Shown here: one piece after another, positions 33,019 to 41,947 of the stretch
How positions within the stretch are numbered: the stretch's first letter is position 1
How the letters are laid out: the number at the start of each line of letters is the position of its first letter
Assembly (NCBI RefSeq): GCF_031456835.1
Contig: NZ_JAVDVK010000001.1
Coordinates: 2,790,001-2,854,000, forward strand
DNA length: 64,000 nt
DNA from: Leifsonia shinshuensis
GTDB lineage: Bacteria; Actinomycetota; Actinomycetes; Actinomycetales; Microbacteriaceae
Direction: 5' to 3'
The notes under the pieces: generated by a model
What the model was told of the DNA's origin: nothing
Database searches by the model: none
What the model saw: only the letters and a program-made list of their open reading frames with translations
Position numbers and translations under genes: made by a program

Positions 33019-33456
33019 TCACTCGTTGACGTCGCCGAGCAGGGCGAACAGCGCGTCCGCGTCCGGGGCGTCGATCAGCTTCTGCACGTCGTCCTCCTCC
33101 GAGAAGAGGATCGCGATCTTCGACAGGATCTCGAGGTGCTCGTTGTTCTGCCCGGCGATGCCGACGACGAACCGCACCTCCTCGCCGCCCCAGTCGAGCG
33201 GCGAGGAGTAGCGGATGAAGGAGAGCGCCGACCGCTTGATCTCGTCCTTGGACTCGTTGGTGCCGTGCGGGATGGCGAGGCCGTTCCCCATGAAGGTGGA
33301 GACGGTGTTCTCGCGGTCCTGCATCGAGTCGACGTAGCCCGGTTCGACGGCGCCGGCTGCGACGAGCAGCCCACCCGCCTCCCGGATCGCGTCCTCCCGC
33401 GTGGTCGCGGTGCCCGCGGCCACGACGTTCGCCCGGTCGAGAATGGTGTCGGTCAT
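33019..33456 (-). CDS. mtlF: PTS mannitol-specific Enzyme IIA
   Basis: The 145-residue protein carries the IIA-Mtl/Fru fold with the phosphorylated His64 in [14 protein letters not shown]. It accepts phosphate from HPr and passes it to the IIB domain of MtlA. The ATG at 33456 overlaps the mtlA stop by four bases (ATGA). Being a separate gene rather than fused to MtlA is usual in Gram-positive bacteria. It is flanked by mtlA and mtlD, which fixes its specificity. Confidence 0.94.
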   Translation of the reverse strand: MTDTILDRANVVAAGTATTREDAIREAGGLLVAAGAVEPGYVDSMQDRENTVSTFMGNGLAIPHGTNESKDEIKRSALSFIRYSSPLDWGGEEVRFVVGIAGQNNEHLEILSKIAILFSEEDDVQKLIDAPDADALFALLGDVNE

Positions 33457-34973
33457 TTGGTGGCGTCCTCCGGGGTCTTCTGCTGGCTGGCGACGAGGTC
33501 GACGACCTCGTCGTACTTGGGGCTGTTCATGAAGTTGTCGACGGACACGTGCACCGAGTTCGGCGACTGGCCCTTCGCGCGGTCGGTCAGCTGCTGCTGG
33601 GTGATGACGAGATCGGCGGTGCCGTCGAGGTTGCTGATCGCTTGGTTGGTCACAGTCACCCCTTCGATGCCGGCCTTCTTCATCTTGTTCCGGAGCACGG
33701 ACGCGCCCATCGCGCTCGAGCCCATGCCAGCGTCGCACGCGAACACGATGTTGCGCACGAGCCGGTCGGTCGCGTCGCCCTGCGCGTCGCCGGTGTCGTG
33801 CTCGCCCTCCTGGACGAGGCCCTCCAGCACGGAGGACGACTTGCCCTTGTTGGCCTCGGTCTGGGCGACGGCGGCGGACAGGTCGCCCGCGTTGCCGGCC
33901 AGCAGGTCGCGCTTGCGGCTGGACCGCAGCACGATCGCGGTGAAGGCGAACGAGACCGCGGCGGCGGAGATGATCGCCAGCGCGATCCCCAGCATGTTCG
34001 ACACCGGCGCTTGGGCGAAGATGGCGAACACCGACCCTGGCGCAGCCGGTGCACGGAGACCCGTCTGGAAGGCCACGTTGACGGCGACGCCGGTCATGCC
34101 GCCCAGGATGGCGCCGATGATCAGGATCGGCTTCATCAGCACGTACGGGAAGTAGATCTCGTGGATGCCGCCGAAGAACTGGATGATGAACGCGCCGGGA
34201 GCGGCAGCGCGCGCCGCGCCGAGACCGAAGATCGCCCACGCGAGCAGGATGCCTGCGCCGGGGCCGGGGTTCGTCTCGATGAGGAATAGGATCGACTTGC
34301 CCGCCTGCTGCGACTCCAGCGTCCCGATCGGCGTGAAGACGCCGTGGTTGATCGCGTTGTTCAGGAACAGGACCTTGCCCGGTTCGACGAGGATGCTGAC
34401 CAGCGGCAGCAGGTGCACCGACACCAGCCAATCCACGCCCGCTTCGAGCGCCTTGCTCAGCCCCTGGACGAGCGGTGCGATGCCGAAGAATCCGCCGACC
34501 GCCAGCAGGAAGCCGAGGATGCCCGCGGAGAAGTTGTTGACGAGCATCTCGAAGCCCGCCTTGATCTTGCCCTCCCAGATGCGGTCGACGAGCTTCATCA
34601 GGTAGCCGCCGAGCGGTCCCATGATCATCGCGCCGATGAACATCGGGATGTCGGTTCCGACGATCACACCCATGGCGGCGATGGTGCCGACCACGCCGCC
34701 TCGGACGCCGTAGACCAGGCGACCGCCCGTGTTGGCGAGCAGCAGCGGGAGCAGGTAGGTGATCATCGGGCCGACGAGGCTGGCGATGTCCTTGTTGGGG
34801 AGAGGGCCCTTGTCGATGAAGAGCGCCGTGACGATGCCCCACGCGATGAAGGCGGCGATGTTCGGCATCACCATGTTGGAGAGGAAGGTGCCGAACCGCT
34901 GCACGTGGACGCGCGCGCTGTTGGGCTTCTTCGGGGTCGACGCCGTCGCCGACGTCTGTGTCGCCGATGTCAT
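33453..34973 (-). CDS. mtlA: PTS mannitol-specific Enzyme IICB
   Basis: The 506-residue permease has a IIC membrane domain (about residues 20-350) with the active-site loop GGIHEIYFPYVLMKP around His271, and a IIB domain with the phosphocysteine Cys413 in VFACDAGMGSSAMGASVLR. The linker 355-400 is polar. It imports mannitol with phosphorylation at C1 using phosphate from MtlF. The gene overlaps both neighbours by four bases. The absence of a fused IIA domain is compensated by mtlF. ATG 34973 is preferred over upstream in-frame codons lying within ptsI. Confidence 0.95.
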   Translation of the reverse strand: MTSATQTSATASTPKKPNSARVHVQRFGTFLSNMVMPNIAAFIAWGIVTALFIDKGPLPNKDIASLVGPMITYLLPLLLANTGGRLVYGVRGGVVGTIAAMGVIVGTDIPMFIGAMIMGPLGGYLMKLVDRIWEGKIKAGFEMLVNNFSAGILGFLLAVGGFFGIAPLVQGLSKALEAGVDWLVSVHLLPLVSILVEPGKVLFLNNAINHGVFTPIGTLESQQAGKSILFLIETNPGPGAGILLAWAIFGLGAARAAAPGAFIIQFFGGIHEIYFPYVLMKPILIIGAILGGMTGVAVNVAFQTGLRAPAAPGSVFAIFAQAPVSNMLGIALAIISAAAVSFAFTAIVLRSSRKRDLLAGNAGDLSAAVAQTEANKGKSSSVLEGLVQEGEHDTGDAQGDATDRLVRNIVFACDAGMGSSAMGASVLRNKMKKAGIEGVTVTNQAISNLDGTADLVITQQQLTDRAKGQSPNSVHVSVDNFMNSPKYDEVVDLVASQQKTPEDATK

Positions 34974-36685
34974 TCTGGTGCCTCGTTTCTGTCCTGGGAC
35001 GTGAATCGGTCGGCGGCCGCTCGGACCGCCTCCCGGGCTTCGGCCGCGCCGTCGGCGGCCAGGGCGGTCTCGGCCAGGGATCGGGCCTGGCCGAGGGTGT
35101 AGCGCTTCAGGGAGAGCCGCACGTCGGCGAGCGCCGCCGGCGACATGGAGAGGGTGGTGGCGCCGAGGCCCACCAGCACGACGGCGAGCAGGGGGTCCGC
35201 CGCCGCCTCGCCGCAGATGCCCACGGGCTTGCCGGTCGCCGCACCCGCTGCGCCGACTTCGCCGATGAGGCGGAGGACGGCAGGATGCCACGGGTCCTGG
35301 AAGCCGGCGACCGAGCCGAGCAGGCGGTCGGCCGCGAGGGTGTACTGCGTGAGGTCGTTGGTGCCGATCGACGCGAAGTCGGCCAGCGGGAGGATGCGGT
35401 CGGCGAGCAGCGCGGCCGACGGCACCTCGACCATGACGCCGACGGTCTTCAGGCCGTACTCGCGGCCGAGCTCCGTGAAGTAGCGCGTCTCCTCGACGGT
35501 GGACACCATCGGCGCCATGACCCAGAGGTCGGCGTCGGTCTGGGCGTCCGCTTCGGCGAGGGCGGTGAGCTGCTCGCGCAGGATGTCCTCGTTGGCGCGG
35601 AGGGAACGCAGCCCGCGGAGCCCGAGCGCCGGGTTGTCCTCGTGCGCGTCGTTGAGGAACTCCAGCGGCTTGTCAGCGCCGGCGTCAAGCACACGGACGA
35701 CGACTTTCCGGCCGCCGCTGAAGGCGCGCAGCAGGGCGAGGTACTGCTCCCGCTGCTGCTCGACGGTGGGCGCCATCCGCTGGTCGAGGAAGAGGAACTC
35801 CGTGCGGAACAGCCCGACGCCCTCCGCGCCCGCGGCGATCGCCGCCTCGGCGCCCTCGGCCGAGCCGAGGTTCGCCAGGAGGGGGATGGCGGTACCGTCG
35901 GCGAGGGCGCCCGGCTCCACGCCGCCGGCGAGCGCCGCGGCCCGCTCCTCGATGCGGCGCTGCGCGTCGGCGCGCTGCTCGTCGGTGGGCGAGACGGTGA
36001 CGGTGCCGGAGGCCGCATCCACGATCACCTCGTCGCCGTCGGAGAGCCGGTCGGCGCCGTCGGCCCCGACGATCGCGACGATCGACTTCTCCCGGGCCAG
36101 GATGGCCGTGTGCGAGGTCGGTCCGCCCTCCTTCGTCACCAGGCCGAGCACCTTCGTCAGGTCGAGCAGGGCCGTGTCGGCAGGAGCGAGGTCGTGGGCG
36201 ACCAGGACGTACGGGGTGTCCGAGTCCGGAACGCCGGGAGCCGGCTTGCCCTCCAGCGCGGCGACGACGCGCTGCGAGACATCGTCCAGGTCGCCGGCGC
36301 GCTCGCCCATGTAGCCGCCGAGCTCCTTGAGCATGTCGCGGAACACCGCGAACCCCTCGAAGACGGCCCGCTCGGCAGTGCGGCCGCTGTCGATCCGCGA
36401 CGCGACGTCGTCGGCGAGGGTGGAGTCCTCCGCCATCATCGACTGGGCCTCGAGCACATCGGCGGCGGTGCCCTGGACGGTGGATGCGCGCCGGCGGAGG
36501 TCCGCGGCGACCGCGGCCACCGCCTCCTGGACGCGCGCCTTCTCCTCGCCGGGGGTGCGGGTGCTGGGCTGGTCGGAGGGCTCGGGCAGCGGAGCGGACA
36601 TCCGGAGCACCGGGCCGACGGCGACACCCTGGCCGATGCCGGCGCCGCGGAGCAGCGTGGCTGATTCGTTCGCGTTGGCGGTCAT
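34970..36685 (-). CDS. ptsI: PTS Enzyme I (phosphoenolpyruvate-protein phosphotransferase)
   Basis: The 571-residue cytoplasmic enzyme takes phosphate from phosphoenolpyruvate onto His192 in GGPTSHTAILAREKS and passes it to HPr. The HPr-binding helical insert covers about residues 30-150. The C-terminal PEP-binding barrel carries GLFRTEFLFLD and the IGTNDLTQYTLAADR segment, and the redox-sensitive region GICGEAAADP is near the end. It is of normal length. It overlaps mtlA by four bases and follows ptsH by two, so the general PTS proteins are made with the mannitol permease. Confidence 0.96.
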   Translation of the reverse strand: MTANANESATLLRGAGIGQGVAVGPVLRMSAPLPEPSDQPSTRTPGEEKARVQEAVAAVAADLRRRASTVQGTAADVLEAQSMMAEDSTLADDVASRIDSGRTAERAVFEGFAVFRDMLKELGGYMGERAGDLDDVSQRVVAALEGKPAPGVPDSDTPYVLVAHDLAPADTALLDLTKVLGLVTKEGGPTSHTAILAREKSIVAIVGADGADRLSDGDEVIVDAASGTVTVSPTDEQRADAQRRIEERAAALAGGVEPGALADGTAIPLLANLGSAEGAEAAIAAGAEGVGLFRTEFLFLDQRMAPTVEQQREQYLALLRAFSGGRKVVVRVLDAGADKPLEFLNDAHEDNPALGLRGLRSLRANEDILREQLTALAEADAQTDADLWVMAPMVSTVEETRYFTELGREYGLKTVGVMVEVPSAALLADRILPLADFASIGTNDLTQYTLAADRLLGSVAGFQDPWHPAVLRLIGEVGAAGAATGKPVGICGEAAADPLLAVVLVGLGATTLSMSPAALADVRLSLKRYTLGQARSLAETALAADGAAEAREAVRAAADRFTSQDRNEAPE

Positions 36686-36687
36686 GA

Positions 36688-36954
36688 TCAGGCGTCGTGG
36701 TCCGTGGCCAGGATCTCGGCCAGGTCGTCGAGCACGGCCTCGCCGTCGGCGGCGTCGGTGGTGAGCACGATCTTGTCGCCGTGGTCGATGCCCAGCGAGA
36801 TCACTCCGAGGATGCTGCCCGCGTCGACGGTCTTGCCGCCCTCCTTGGTCAGCTTCACCTTCGCACCCGAGCCGTTGACCGCCTCGACGAAGAGCTTCGC
36901 CGGGCGGGCGTGCAGCCCGTGCGTCGATCCGACGGTGATGATCCGTTCAGCCAT
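36688..36954 (-). CDS. ptsH: Phosphocarrier protein HPr
   Basis: The 88-residue protein has the phospho-accepting His15 in HGLHARPAKLFVE and the regulatory serine at residue 47 in DAGSILGVISLG. It shuttles phosphate from Enzyme I to IIA proteins. It lies directly upstream of ptsI with a 2-bp gap and 48 bp downstream of an EIIB-like gene. Whether Ser47 is used depends on an HPr kinase, which is uncommon in actinobacteria and not seen here. Confidence 0.96.
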   Translation of the reverse strand: MAERIITVGSTHGLHARPAKLFVEAVNGSGAKVKLTKEGGKTVDAGSILGVISLGIDHGDKIVLTTDAADGEAVLDDLAEILATDHDA

Positions 36955-37002
36955 GGTTCTGATCTCCTTCGCTCGGTGTCGGCCGGAGGCGGCCGCCGTC
37001 TC

Positions 37003-37311
37003 TCATAGTGTCGTCGCCTGGGCGCTGAGGGCCAGGTCCAGCGCGCTGTCGCCGTCGAGGGCGGCCGGGGAGACGGGAGGGAGCACGGCGACGGCGGTGC
37101 CGGTCGCGGCGGCGCGCTCGCGGAGGCCAGGCACGGCGTACTCGAGGTGCGCGCCGACGAGGACGACGTCGACGCCGGTGAGGGACTCCAGCTGGCTGGC
37201 GCTGCCCGGCTCGACCTCCACGACGGCTCCGCGGCTGCGTGCCGCGCTGCGCAGCTTCACGGCGACGAAGGTGCTGGACGCACCGGCGCCGCAGACGACC
37301 ACGATCCTCAT
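37003..37311 (-). CDS. PTS Enzyme IIB-like protein (lactose/cellobiose-type fold), orphan
   Basis: This 102-residue protein opens with MRIVVVCGAGASSTFVAVKL, the phosphocysteine loop of IIB proteins (Cys8). It continues with the alternating strands and helices of a small IIB domain (VDVVLVGAHLEYAVPGLRER). No matching IIC gene accompanies it, since MtlA has its own IIB domain. It is the first gene of the ptsH-ptsI-mtl run and starts 174 bp from the divergent regulator. A regulatory phosphorelay role toward the PRD regulator is one possibility; a permease partner elsewhere is another. Confidence 0.75.
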   Translation of the reverse strand: MRIVVVCGAGASSTFVAVKLRSAARSRGAVVEVEPGSASQLESLTGVDVVLVGAHLEYAVPGLRERAAATGTAVAVLPPVSPAALDGDSALDLALSAQATTL

Positions 37312-37503
37312 CGATCTTGCCTTTCCGGGTGACGCAGGGCCGCATCCATCGATGCGGGGAGGTGCTGGGTGGAGCTCATGGGACGACAGTCATGGTCCCT
37401 CCGGGCGGCGAGACGCTTCCAGCAGCGTTTCTTCCGGGGGTGCGGAAACATCGCCGGAACGCCCGGTCGCGGGCGCGAGGGGTGGTTGACTCGTGACGGG
37501 AAG

Positions 37504-39417
37504 GTGATCGCGGTGGCGCTCTCGGCGAAGCAGACGAGGATGCTGGACATCCTGGCGCGTCGTGCTGCCTGGGTGACGGCCGGCGAACTCGCCCACGACA
37601 TCGGCGTGACGACCCGCAGCATCCGCTCGTACGCGGCCGCGCTCGGGGACGTCGTCGAGTCCGGTCCGAGCGGATACCGGGTCAAGCCCGACGCGTACGC
37701 CGCCTACCTGGCGGGCGACGGCAGCTCCGACACCGGGAAGGCCGGGTCGCCGCAGGAGCGGCTGGTCTTCCTGGCGCGCAGGCTGCTCGACGAGCCGGAC
37801 GGCATCGACGTCTATGAGACCGCCGAGAGCCTGTTCGTCTCCGATTCGACCATCGAGTCCGACCTGACCCGGATGCGCGGGCTGCTCACCGGCACCGAGC
37901 TCACCCTCGAGCGGCACGGCTCGGCGGTGCAGCTGCTCGGACCCGAGATCGCGCGGCGGAAGCTGCTGAGCCGCCTGTTCCGCGACGAGATGCGCCAGAG
38001 CGTGATCGACGTCGCGCGCATCCAGGAGGCGTTCGGCGCGGAAGGGCTGGCCGAGTTCAAGTCGGACCTCGTCGCGATGCTCGATGCGCGCGGGTTCTTC
38101 GTCAACGAGTACGGCATCAACGACGTGCTGCTGCACATGGCGGTGGCGCTCGACCGGGTCGCCAAGGATCGTGTCCTCCCGACGGTGGAGGAGCCGGAGA
38201 CCAGCGAGACCATCCAGTCGCTCGCCCACGACCTCGGCGAACTGATCGAGCGGCGGTTCGGCACCACGCTCGACACGACCGAGCTGCGCTACCTCGCCAT
38301 CCTGATGCGCACACGGGTGATCGCGCCCGGGGCCGGCCGCGACCCGATCGAGGAGTTCGTGAGCCCCGCCGACCTCGACGTCGTCCGCGGGATCATCGAC
38401 CGCGCCTCCAGCGAGTACCTCGTCGACCTGCACGATGAGGACTTCATCGTGCGCCTCAGCCTCCACGTGCAGAACCTCGTCGCGCGCGCCCACGAGAACA
38501 CGTACTCGCGTAACCCCCTGACCCGGTCGATCAAGAGCTCGTACCCGATGATCTACGAGCTCGCCGTCTACATCGCCAGCCGTCTGCAGGCCGCCGAGGG
38601 CATCGCGGTCAACGACGACGAGATCGCCTACATCGCCATGCACGTCGGCGCCTACCTGGAGCAGCAGTCGCGGCGGCGGGACGCGGTCACCTGCGCGGTC
38701 GTGTGCCCCAACTACTACGACATGCACATCCTGCTGCGCGACCGGCTCGAGAGCACGCTCGGCGACGAGCTCGACATCACCAGCGTCATCACCTCGACGG
38801 ACGTGGACTGGGAGGAGCTCGACGCCGACCTGGTGCTGACCACGATCGACCCGCGGGGGAGGCGCGAGAACACGGTGATCGTGCAGCCGTTCCTCACCGA
38901 GACGGACGTGGAGCACATCCGCCAGGCCGCCTCGCGCATCCGCCGCCAACGCCACCGGGCGCGTATCAAGAGCGAGCTGCTCGAGTACTTCGACGAGAGC
39001 CTGTTCCTCCGCAACTTCTACGCCCGCGATTCGATCACCCTCATCCGTGCCCTCGGCGACCGGATGATCGCGGCCGGGGCGATCGACCAGGAGTACGTCG
39101 ACCAGACCGTCGAGCGCGAGCAGATGTCGTCCACGGCGTTCACCGACTCGCTGGCCGTGCCGCACGCGATGACGATGAGCGCGAAACGCACCGCCATCGC
39201 GATCGTCATCAACGACACCGCCATCGACTGGGGGGATGCGCGGGTCAACGTCATCGCGTTCATCGCGTTCTCCGCCGCCGGGCGCGCGTCGTTCCAGACG
39301 GTCTTCGACCAGTTCGTCGAGGTCTTCTCCGACCGGGAGGCCGTGCTCGGCCTCATCCGCCGCGCCGACACCTTCACGGCCTTCATCGACGAGCTCGTCC
39401 GCATCATCGACGCCTGA
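37504..39417 (+). CDS. mtlR: PRD-containing transcriptional regulator of the mannitol operon (MtlR/BglG-type activator)
   Basis: The product of about 637 residues has an N-terminal HTH (LDILARRAAWVTAGELAHDI), a second wHTH (DVYETAESLFVSDSTIESDL), two PRD domains with His in LLHMAVALDR, LSLHVQNLVARA and YIAMHVGAY, a IIB-like domain with Cys in AVVCPNYYDMH, and a C-terminal IIA domain with SLAVPHAMTM. Phosphorylation of these sites by HPr and MtlF-like proteins would tune it, as in Bacillus MtlR. It is divergent from the EIIB-ptsHI-mtl operon. The start is uncertain: GTG 37504 is used, but TTG 37486 has a better purine-rich leader and an ATG lies at 37369. Confidence 0.85.
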   Translation: MIAVALSAKQTRMLDILARRAAWVTAGELAHDIGVTTRSIRSYAAALGDVVESGPSGYRVKPDAYAAYLAGDGSSDTGKAGSPQERLVFLARRLLDEPDGIDVYETAESLFVSDSTIESDLTRMRGLLTGTELTLERHGSAVQLLGPEIARRKLLSRLFRDEMRQSVIDVARIQEAFGAEGLAEFKSDLVAMLDARGFFVNEYGINDVLLHMAVALDRVAKDRVLPTVEEPETSETIQSLAHDLGELIERRFGTTLDTTELRYLAILMRTRVIAPGAGRDPIEEFVSPADLDVVRGIIDRASSEYLVDLHDEDFIVRLSLHVQNLVARAHENTYSRNPLTRSIKSSYPMIYELAVYIASRLQAAEGIAVNDDEIAYIAMHVGAYLEQQSRRRDAVTCAVVCPNYYDMHILLRDRLESTLGDELDITSVITSTDVDWEELDADLVLTTIDPRGRRENTVIVQPFLTETDVEHIRQAASRIRRQRHRARIKSELLEYFDESLFLRNFYARDSITLIRALGDRMIAAGAIDQEYVDQTVEREQMSSTAFTDSLAVPHAMTMSAKRTAIAIVINDTAIDWGDARVNVIAFIAFSAAGRASFQTVFDQFVEVFSDREAVLGLIRRADTFTAFIDELVRIIDA

Positions 39418-39440
39418 CGGCCGATCCCGGAAAAAGCGGA

Positions 39441-39469
39441 CCGCCCACCGTCACGTGGACGGTGGGCGG
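39441..39469. terminator. 12-bp hairpin between convergent mtlR and lipoprotein genes
   Basis: CCGCCCACCGTC (39441-39452) pairs perfectly with 39458-39469 around ACGTG. An AAAAA run precedes the left arm, providing the U-tract for the minus-strand gene ending at 39492. It is 24 bp past the regulator stop, so it may serve both directions. Confidence 0.75.
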
Positions 39470-39491
39470 CCGGTGCGCTACGAGGAGCGCG

Positions 39492-39947
39492 TCACTGGTT
39501 GGCGGTGACGGCGTACGTGACGGAGACGCCGGGGGTCTTCACCGCGACGGTGTACTTGTCGTTGGTGTAGACGGCGGCGCCGTCCGTGGCGCCGGGCTGC
39601 TCGGTGTAACCCTTGGCCTTCAGCGCCGACTGGGCGTCTGCGAAGGCGTCCTTGCCGGACGGCTGCACGGTGACCGACCAGCCGTTGTCCTTGTCGCCGC
39701 GGGCGACCACGACGGTGCCGTCCACAAGGGGGACGTCGTCCTTCGGGAAGTCGGACGGCAGCTCCTCGGAGGTCGCCCCGGAGTCGGAGGAGTCCGAGGA
39801 CCCGGAGGTCGCCTGCGCCGAGGACGAGGAGCCGGCGGTCTGCGGGGTGACGTAGTTGCTGTTCCCGGCGGTGGAGCACCCGGCCAGGGAACCGATGGTC
39901 AGGGCCGCGACGATGGCGGCCGGAACGAACGGATTACGTGTGCGCAT
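39492..39947 (-). CDS. Hypothetical lipoprotein
   Basis: The 151-residue protein has a lipoprotein signal peptide with lipobox LAGC (Cys24, in IVAALTIGSLAGCSTAG). A Ser/Thr-rich linker (about residues 35-65) follows, then an alpha/beta domain of about 80 residues (DVPLVDGTVVVARGDKDNGW to VTYAVTANQ) that resembles small extracytoplasmic folds in which a beta-hairpin is followed by an ADAQSALKAKGY helix. The ATG at 39947 is preferred because it begins the signal peptide; an earlier ATG would add 14 polar residues. Function unknown. Confidence 0.75.
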   Translation of the reverse strand: MRTRNPFVPAAIVAALTIGSLAGCSTAGNSNYVTPQTAGSSSSAQATSGSSDSSDSGATSEELPSDFPKDDVPLVDGTVVVARGDKDNGWSVTVQPSGKDAFADAQSALKAKGYTEQPGATDGAAVYTNDKYTVAVKTPGVSVTYAVTANQ

Positions 39948-40052
39948 GATGATTCCTAGTGCTGTATGAGGTGCGGTTTCGCAACACATCAGCCTACCCG
40001 GGCAGCCGTGGCGCGGCCTAGTCCCGTCCTCGGGCCCGTTGAGAGGCCCGCG

Positions 40053-40730
40053 TCAGCCGAGGAGGAGGGACCGGAGCTGGTCGGCCGAGTGCACGACGGC
40101 GATCGCGCCGGCGGCCTCGGCGGGGGAGCCGTAGCCCCACTCCACGAGGATCGTCGGCAGGCCGTGTGCGGCGGCGCCCTCGACGTCGTACTGGCGGTCG
40201 CCGACCATCACGGTGTGATCGAGGTCGACGCCGCGCTCCTCGAGCCGGCGCAGGGCCTCGGCCACCACATCCGCCTTGGCGCTGCGGCTCTCATCCTCGG
40301 TCGCGCCGGTGATCACCTCGAAGTACTGGGCGAGGCCGAAGTGCTCCAGGATGCGCGTGGCCTGCAGCTCGGGCTTGCTCGTGGCCAGCGCGAGCGGGAT
40401 GCCGGCGGCGTGCAGCCGCTCCAGCAGTCCGCGGATTCCGGGGAACACGGCCGAGTCGAAGGCGCCGTGCTGCGAGTAGTCGGCGCGGTACACGGCGAGC
40501 GCGTCGCGCGCCGCGGGCTCCGTCATCCCGCCGAGCTCCTGCAGGGACTCGAGCAGCGGCGGCCCGACGTACTCGAGCAGCTGCGCGGGGGAGGGGACCG
40601 GCTGGCCCAGCGTCGCGAACATGCGCGCGAGCGAGGAGGTGATGCCGGGGGCGGAGTCGGTGAGGGTTCCGTCGAGGTCGAACAGGATGCAGGTCCACGT
40701 CCGGGTGACGGTGGTGGTCGGGTTGGTCAT
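40053..40730 (-). CDS. HAD-superfamily hydrolase, phosphoglycolate phosphatase-like
   Basis: The 225-residue protein begins with LFDLDGTLTDSAPGI (nucleophile Asp18 and acid/base Asp20), has a helical cap, motif II LALATSKPELQA and motif IV VMVGDRQYDVEGA. It belongs to the Gph/PGMB branch of cytoplasmic phosphatases that hydrolyse small phosphorylated metabolites such as 2-phosphoglycolate. It stands alone between a lipoprotein gene and the sseB-nucS pair in the same direction. Substrate specificity cannot be set from the sequence. Confidence 0.85.
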   Translation of the reverse strand: MTNPTTTVTRTWTCILFDLDGTLTDSAPGITSSLARMFATLGQPVPSPAQLLEYVGPPLLESLQELGGMTEPAARDALAVYRADYSQHGAFDSAVFPGIRGLLERLHAAGIPLALATSKPELQATRILEHFGLAQYFEVITGATEDESRSAKADVVAEALRRLEERGVDLDHTVMVGDRQYDVEGAAAHGLPTILVEWGYGSPAEAAGAIAVVHSADQLRSLLLG

Positions 40731-40767
40731 AGCGGTCCTATGGTATGTGACGTTTCTGAGCGCCGGT

Positions 40768-41193
40768 TCAGTGCTCGCCGAGGGCGGACTCGATGTGCGA
40801 GCGCGCGACGATCATGGTGTGCTCCGCGCCCGGATCGAACTGAACGGCGACGAAGTCGGCGGTCCGGATGAAGCCCAGCGCCTCGACGGCCGGCACGATC
40901 ACGGCCTGCACGGGAGCGCCGTCGCCCTCGGCGGTCTGCGCGACGGCGGCGCGGAGCGCGGTCGTCGACGTGAACAGCGGCAGCACGGGCTCGCCGGTGG
41001 TGGAGTTGATGGTGCGCAGGCGGGTGTCCTGCGGGGTCGACCCCGTCACATCGACGACGAGCCCGCCCTTCGTCGCCGCGGCGAGCAGCGCATCCAGGTT
41101 CTCCAGCGTCGGCTCGGCGGCGATGGCCGCGAGCGCCTTCCGGACGGGCGCGTTCTCGTAGGTCTGCGGGAACCGGGGTCGGGGCTTGGCCAT
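40768..41193 (-). CDS. SseB-domain protein
   Basis: The 141-residue protein has the SseB N-terminal domain fold: a helix with TLENLDALLAAATKGGLVV, strands through LPLFTSTTALRAAV and QAVIVPAVEALGFI. SseB was linked to serine sensitivity in E. coli, but the domain's role is not established. Its ATG shares one base with the nucS stop (TGATG), giving tight coupling to the mismatch endonuclease. A role with NucS is possible but unsupported otherwise. Confidence 0.8.
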   Translation of the reverse strand: MAKPRPRFPQTYENAPVRKALAAIAAEPTLENLDALLAAATKGGLVVDVTGSTPQDTRLRTINSTTGEPVLPLFTSTTALRAAVAQTAEGDGAPVQAVIVPAVEALGFIRTADFVAVQFDPGAEHTMIVARSHIESALGEH

Positions 41194-41888
41194 CAGAACA
41201 ACCTGCTGTCGCTGTCGTCGAGGCCGCGCATCGCGTCGTAGTCGAGCACCAGGCAGCGGATGCCGCGGTCCTCGGCGAGCGTGCGGGCCTGGGGCTTGAT
41301 CTCCTGCGCGGCGAACACGCCGGTCACCGGCGCCAGGTGCGGGTCGCGGTTCATCAGCTCGAGGTAGCGGGTGAGCTGCTCCACCCCGTCGATGTCGCCG
41401 CGGCGCTTCAGCTCGACGGCGACCGCCGCGCCCGCGGCATCCCGCGCCAGGATGTCGACCGGCCCGATTGCGGTCATGTACTCGCGGCGCACCAGCACGT
41501 GCCCGTCGCCCAGGAGGTGGATCTGCTCCGCCAGAAGCTTCTGCAGGTGGGCCTCGACGCCGTCCTTCTGCAGGCCCGGGTCGACGCCCAGGTCGTGCGC
41601 GGTGTCGCTGAGGATCTCGTGGATGGACACCACGAGCATGTCCGCCGTCTTCGCCTGGGTGACGCGCCACACCTCGCGGATGCCCTCGGCGGCCTGGAGC
41701 TCGTCCGGCTCGTCGACGGTGAGGGTGCAGGGTGGGCTCATCCAGTTGAGCGGCTTGTACGACCCGCCGTCGGAGTGGACCAGGAGGCTGCCGTCGGCCT
41801 TCAGCATCAGCAGCCGCGTGGCCAGCGGCAGGTGCGCGCTGAGCCGCCCGGCATAGTCGACGGAGCAGGTGGCAATGACGAGACGCAC
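41193..41888 (-). CDS. nucS: Endonuclease NucS (non-canonical mismatch repair)
   Basis: The 231-residue protein begins [20 protein letters not shown], a conserved NucS start. It has the N-terminal DNA-binding beta-domain and a RecB-like nuclease domain with the catalytic series VDILARD (Asp145) and [10 protein letters not shown] (Glu159, Lys161). NucS cuts both strands at G-T, G-G and T-T mismatches and replaces MutS/MutL in most actinobacteria. The C-terminal DSRLF resembles the sliding-clamp-binding tail that activates NucS. The sseB-like gene follows with a one-base overlap. Confidence 0.95.
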   Translation of the reverse strand: MRLVIATCSVDYAGRLSAHLPLATRLLMLKADGSLLVHSDGGSYKPLNWMSPPCTLTVDEPDELQAAEGIREVWRVTQAKTADMLVVSIHEILSDTAHDLGVDPGLQKDGVEAHLQKLLAEQIHLLGDGHVLVRREYMTAIGPVDILARDAAGAAVAVELKRRGDIDGVEQLTRYLELMNRDPHLAPVTGVFAAQEIKPQARTLAEDRGIRCLVLDYDAMRGLDDSDSRLF

Positions 41889-41947
41889 CGGAACATCCTA
41901 CGTGCAGGGCGCCGGGGCGCACCCGGGCGCGGTGGTTGGATGGGCGC

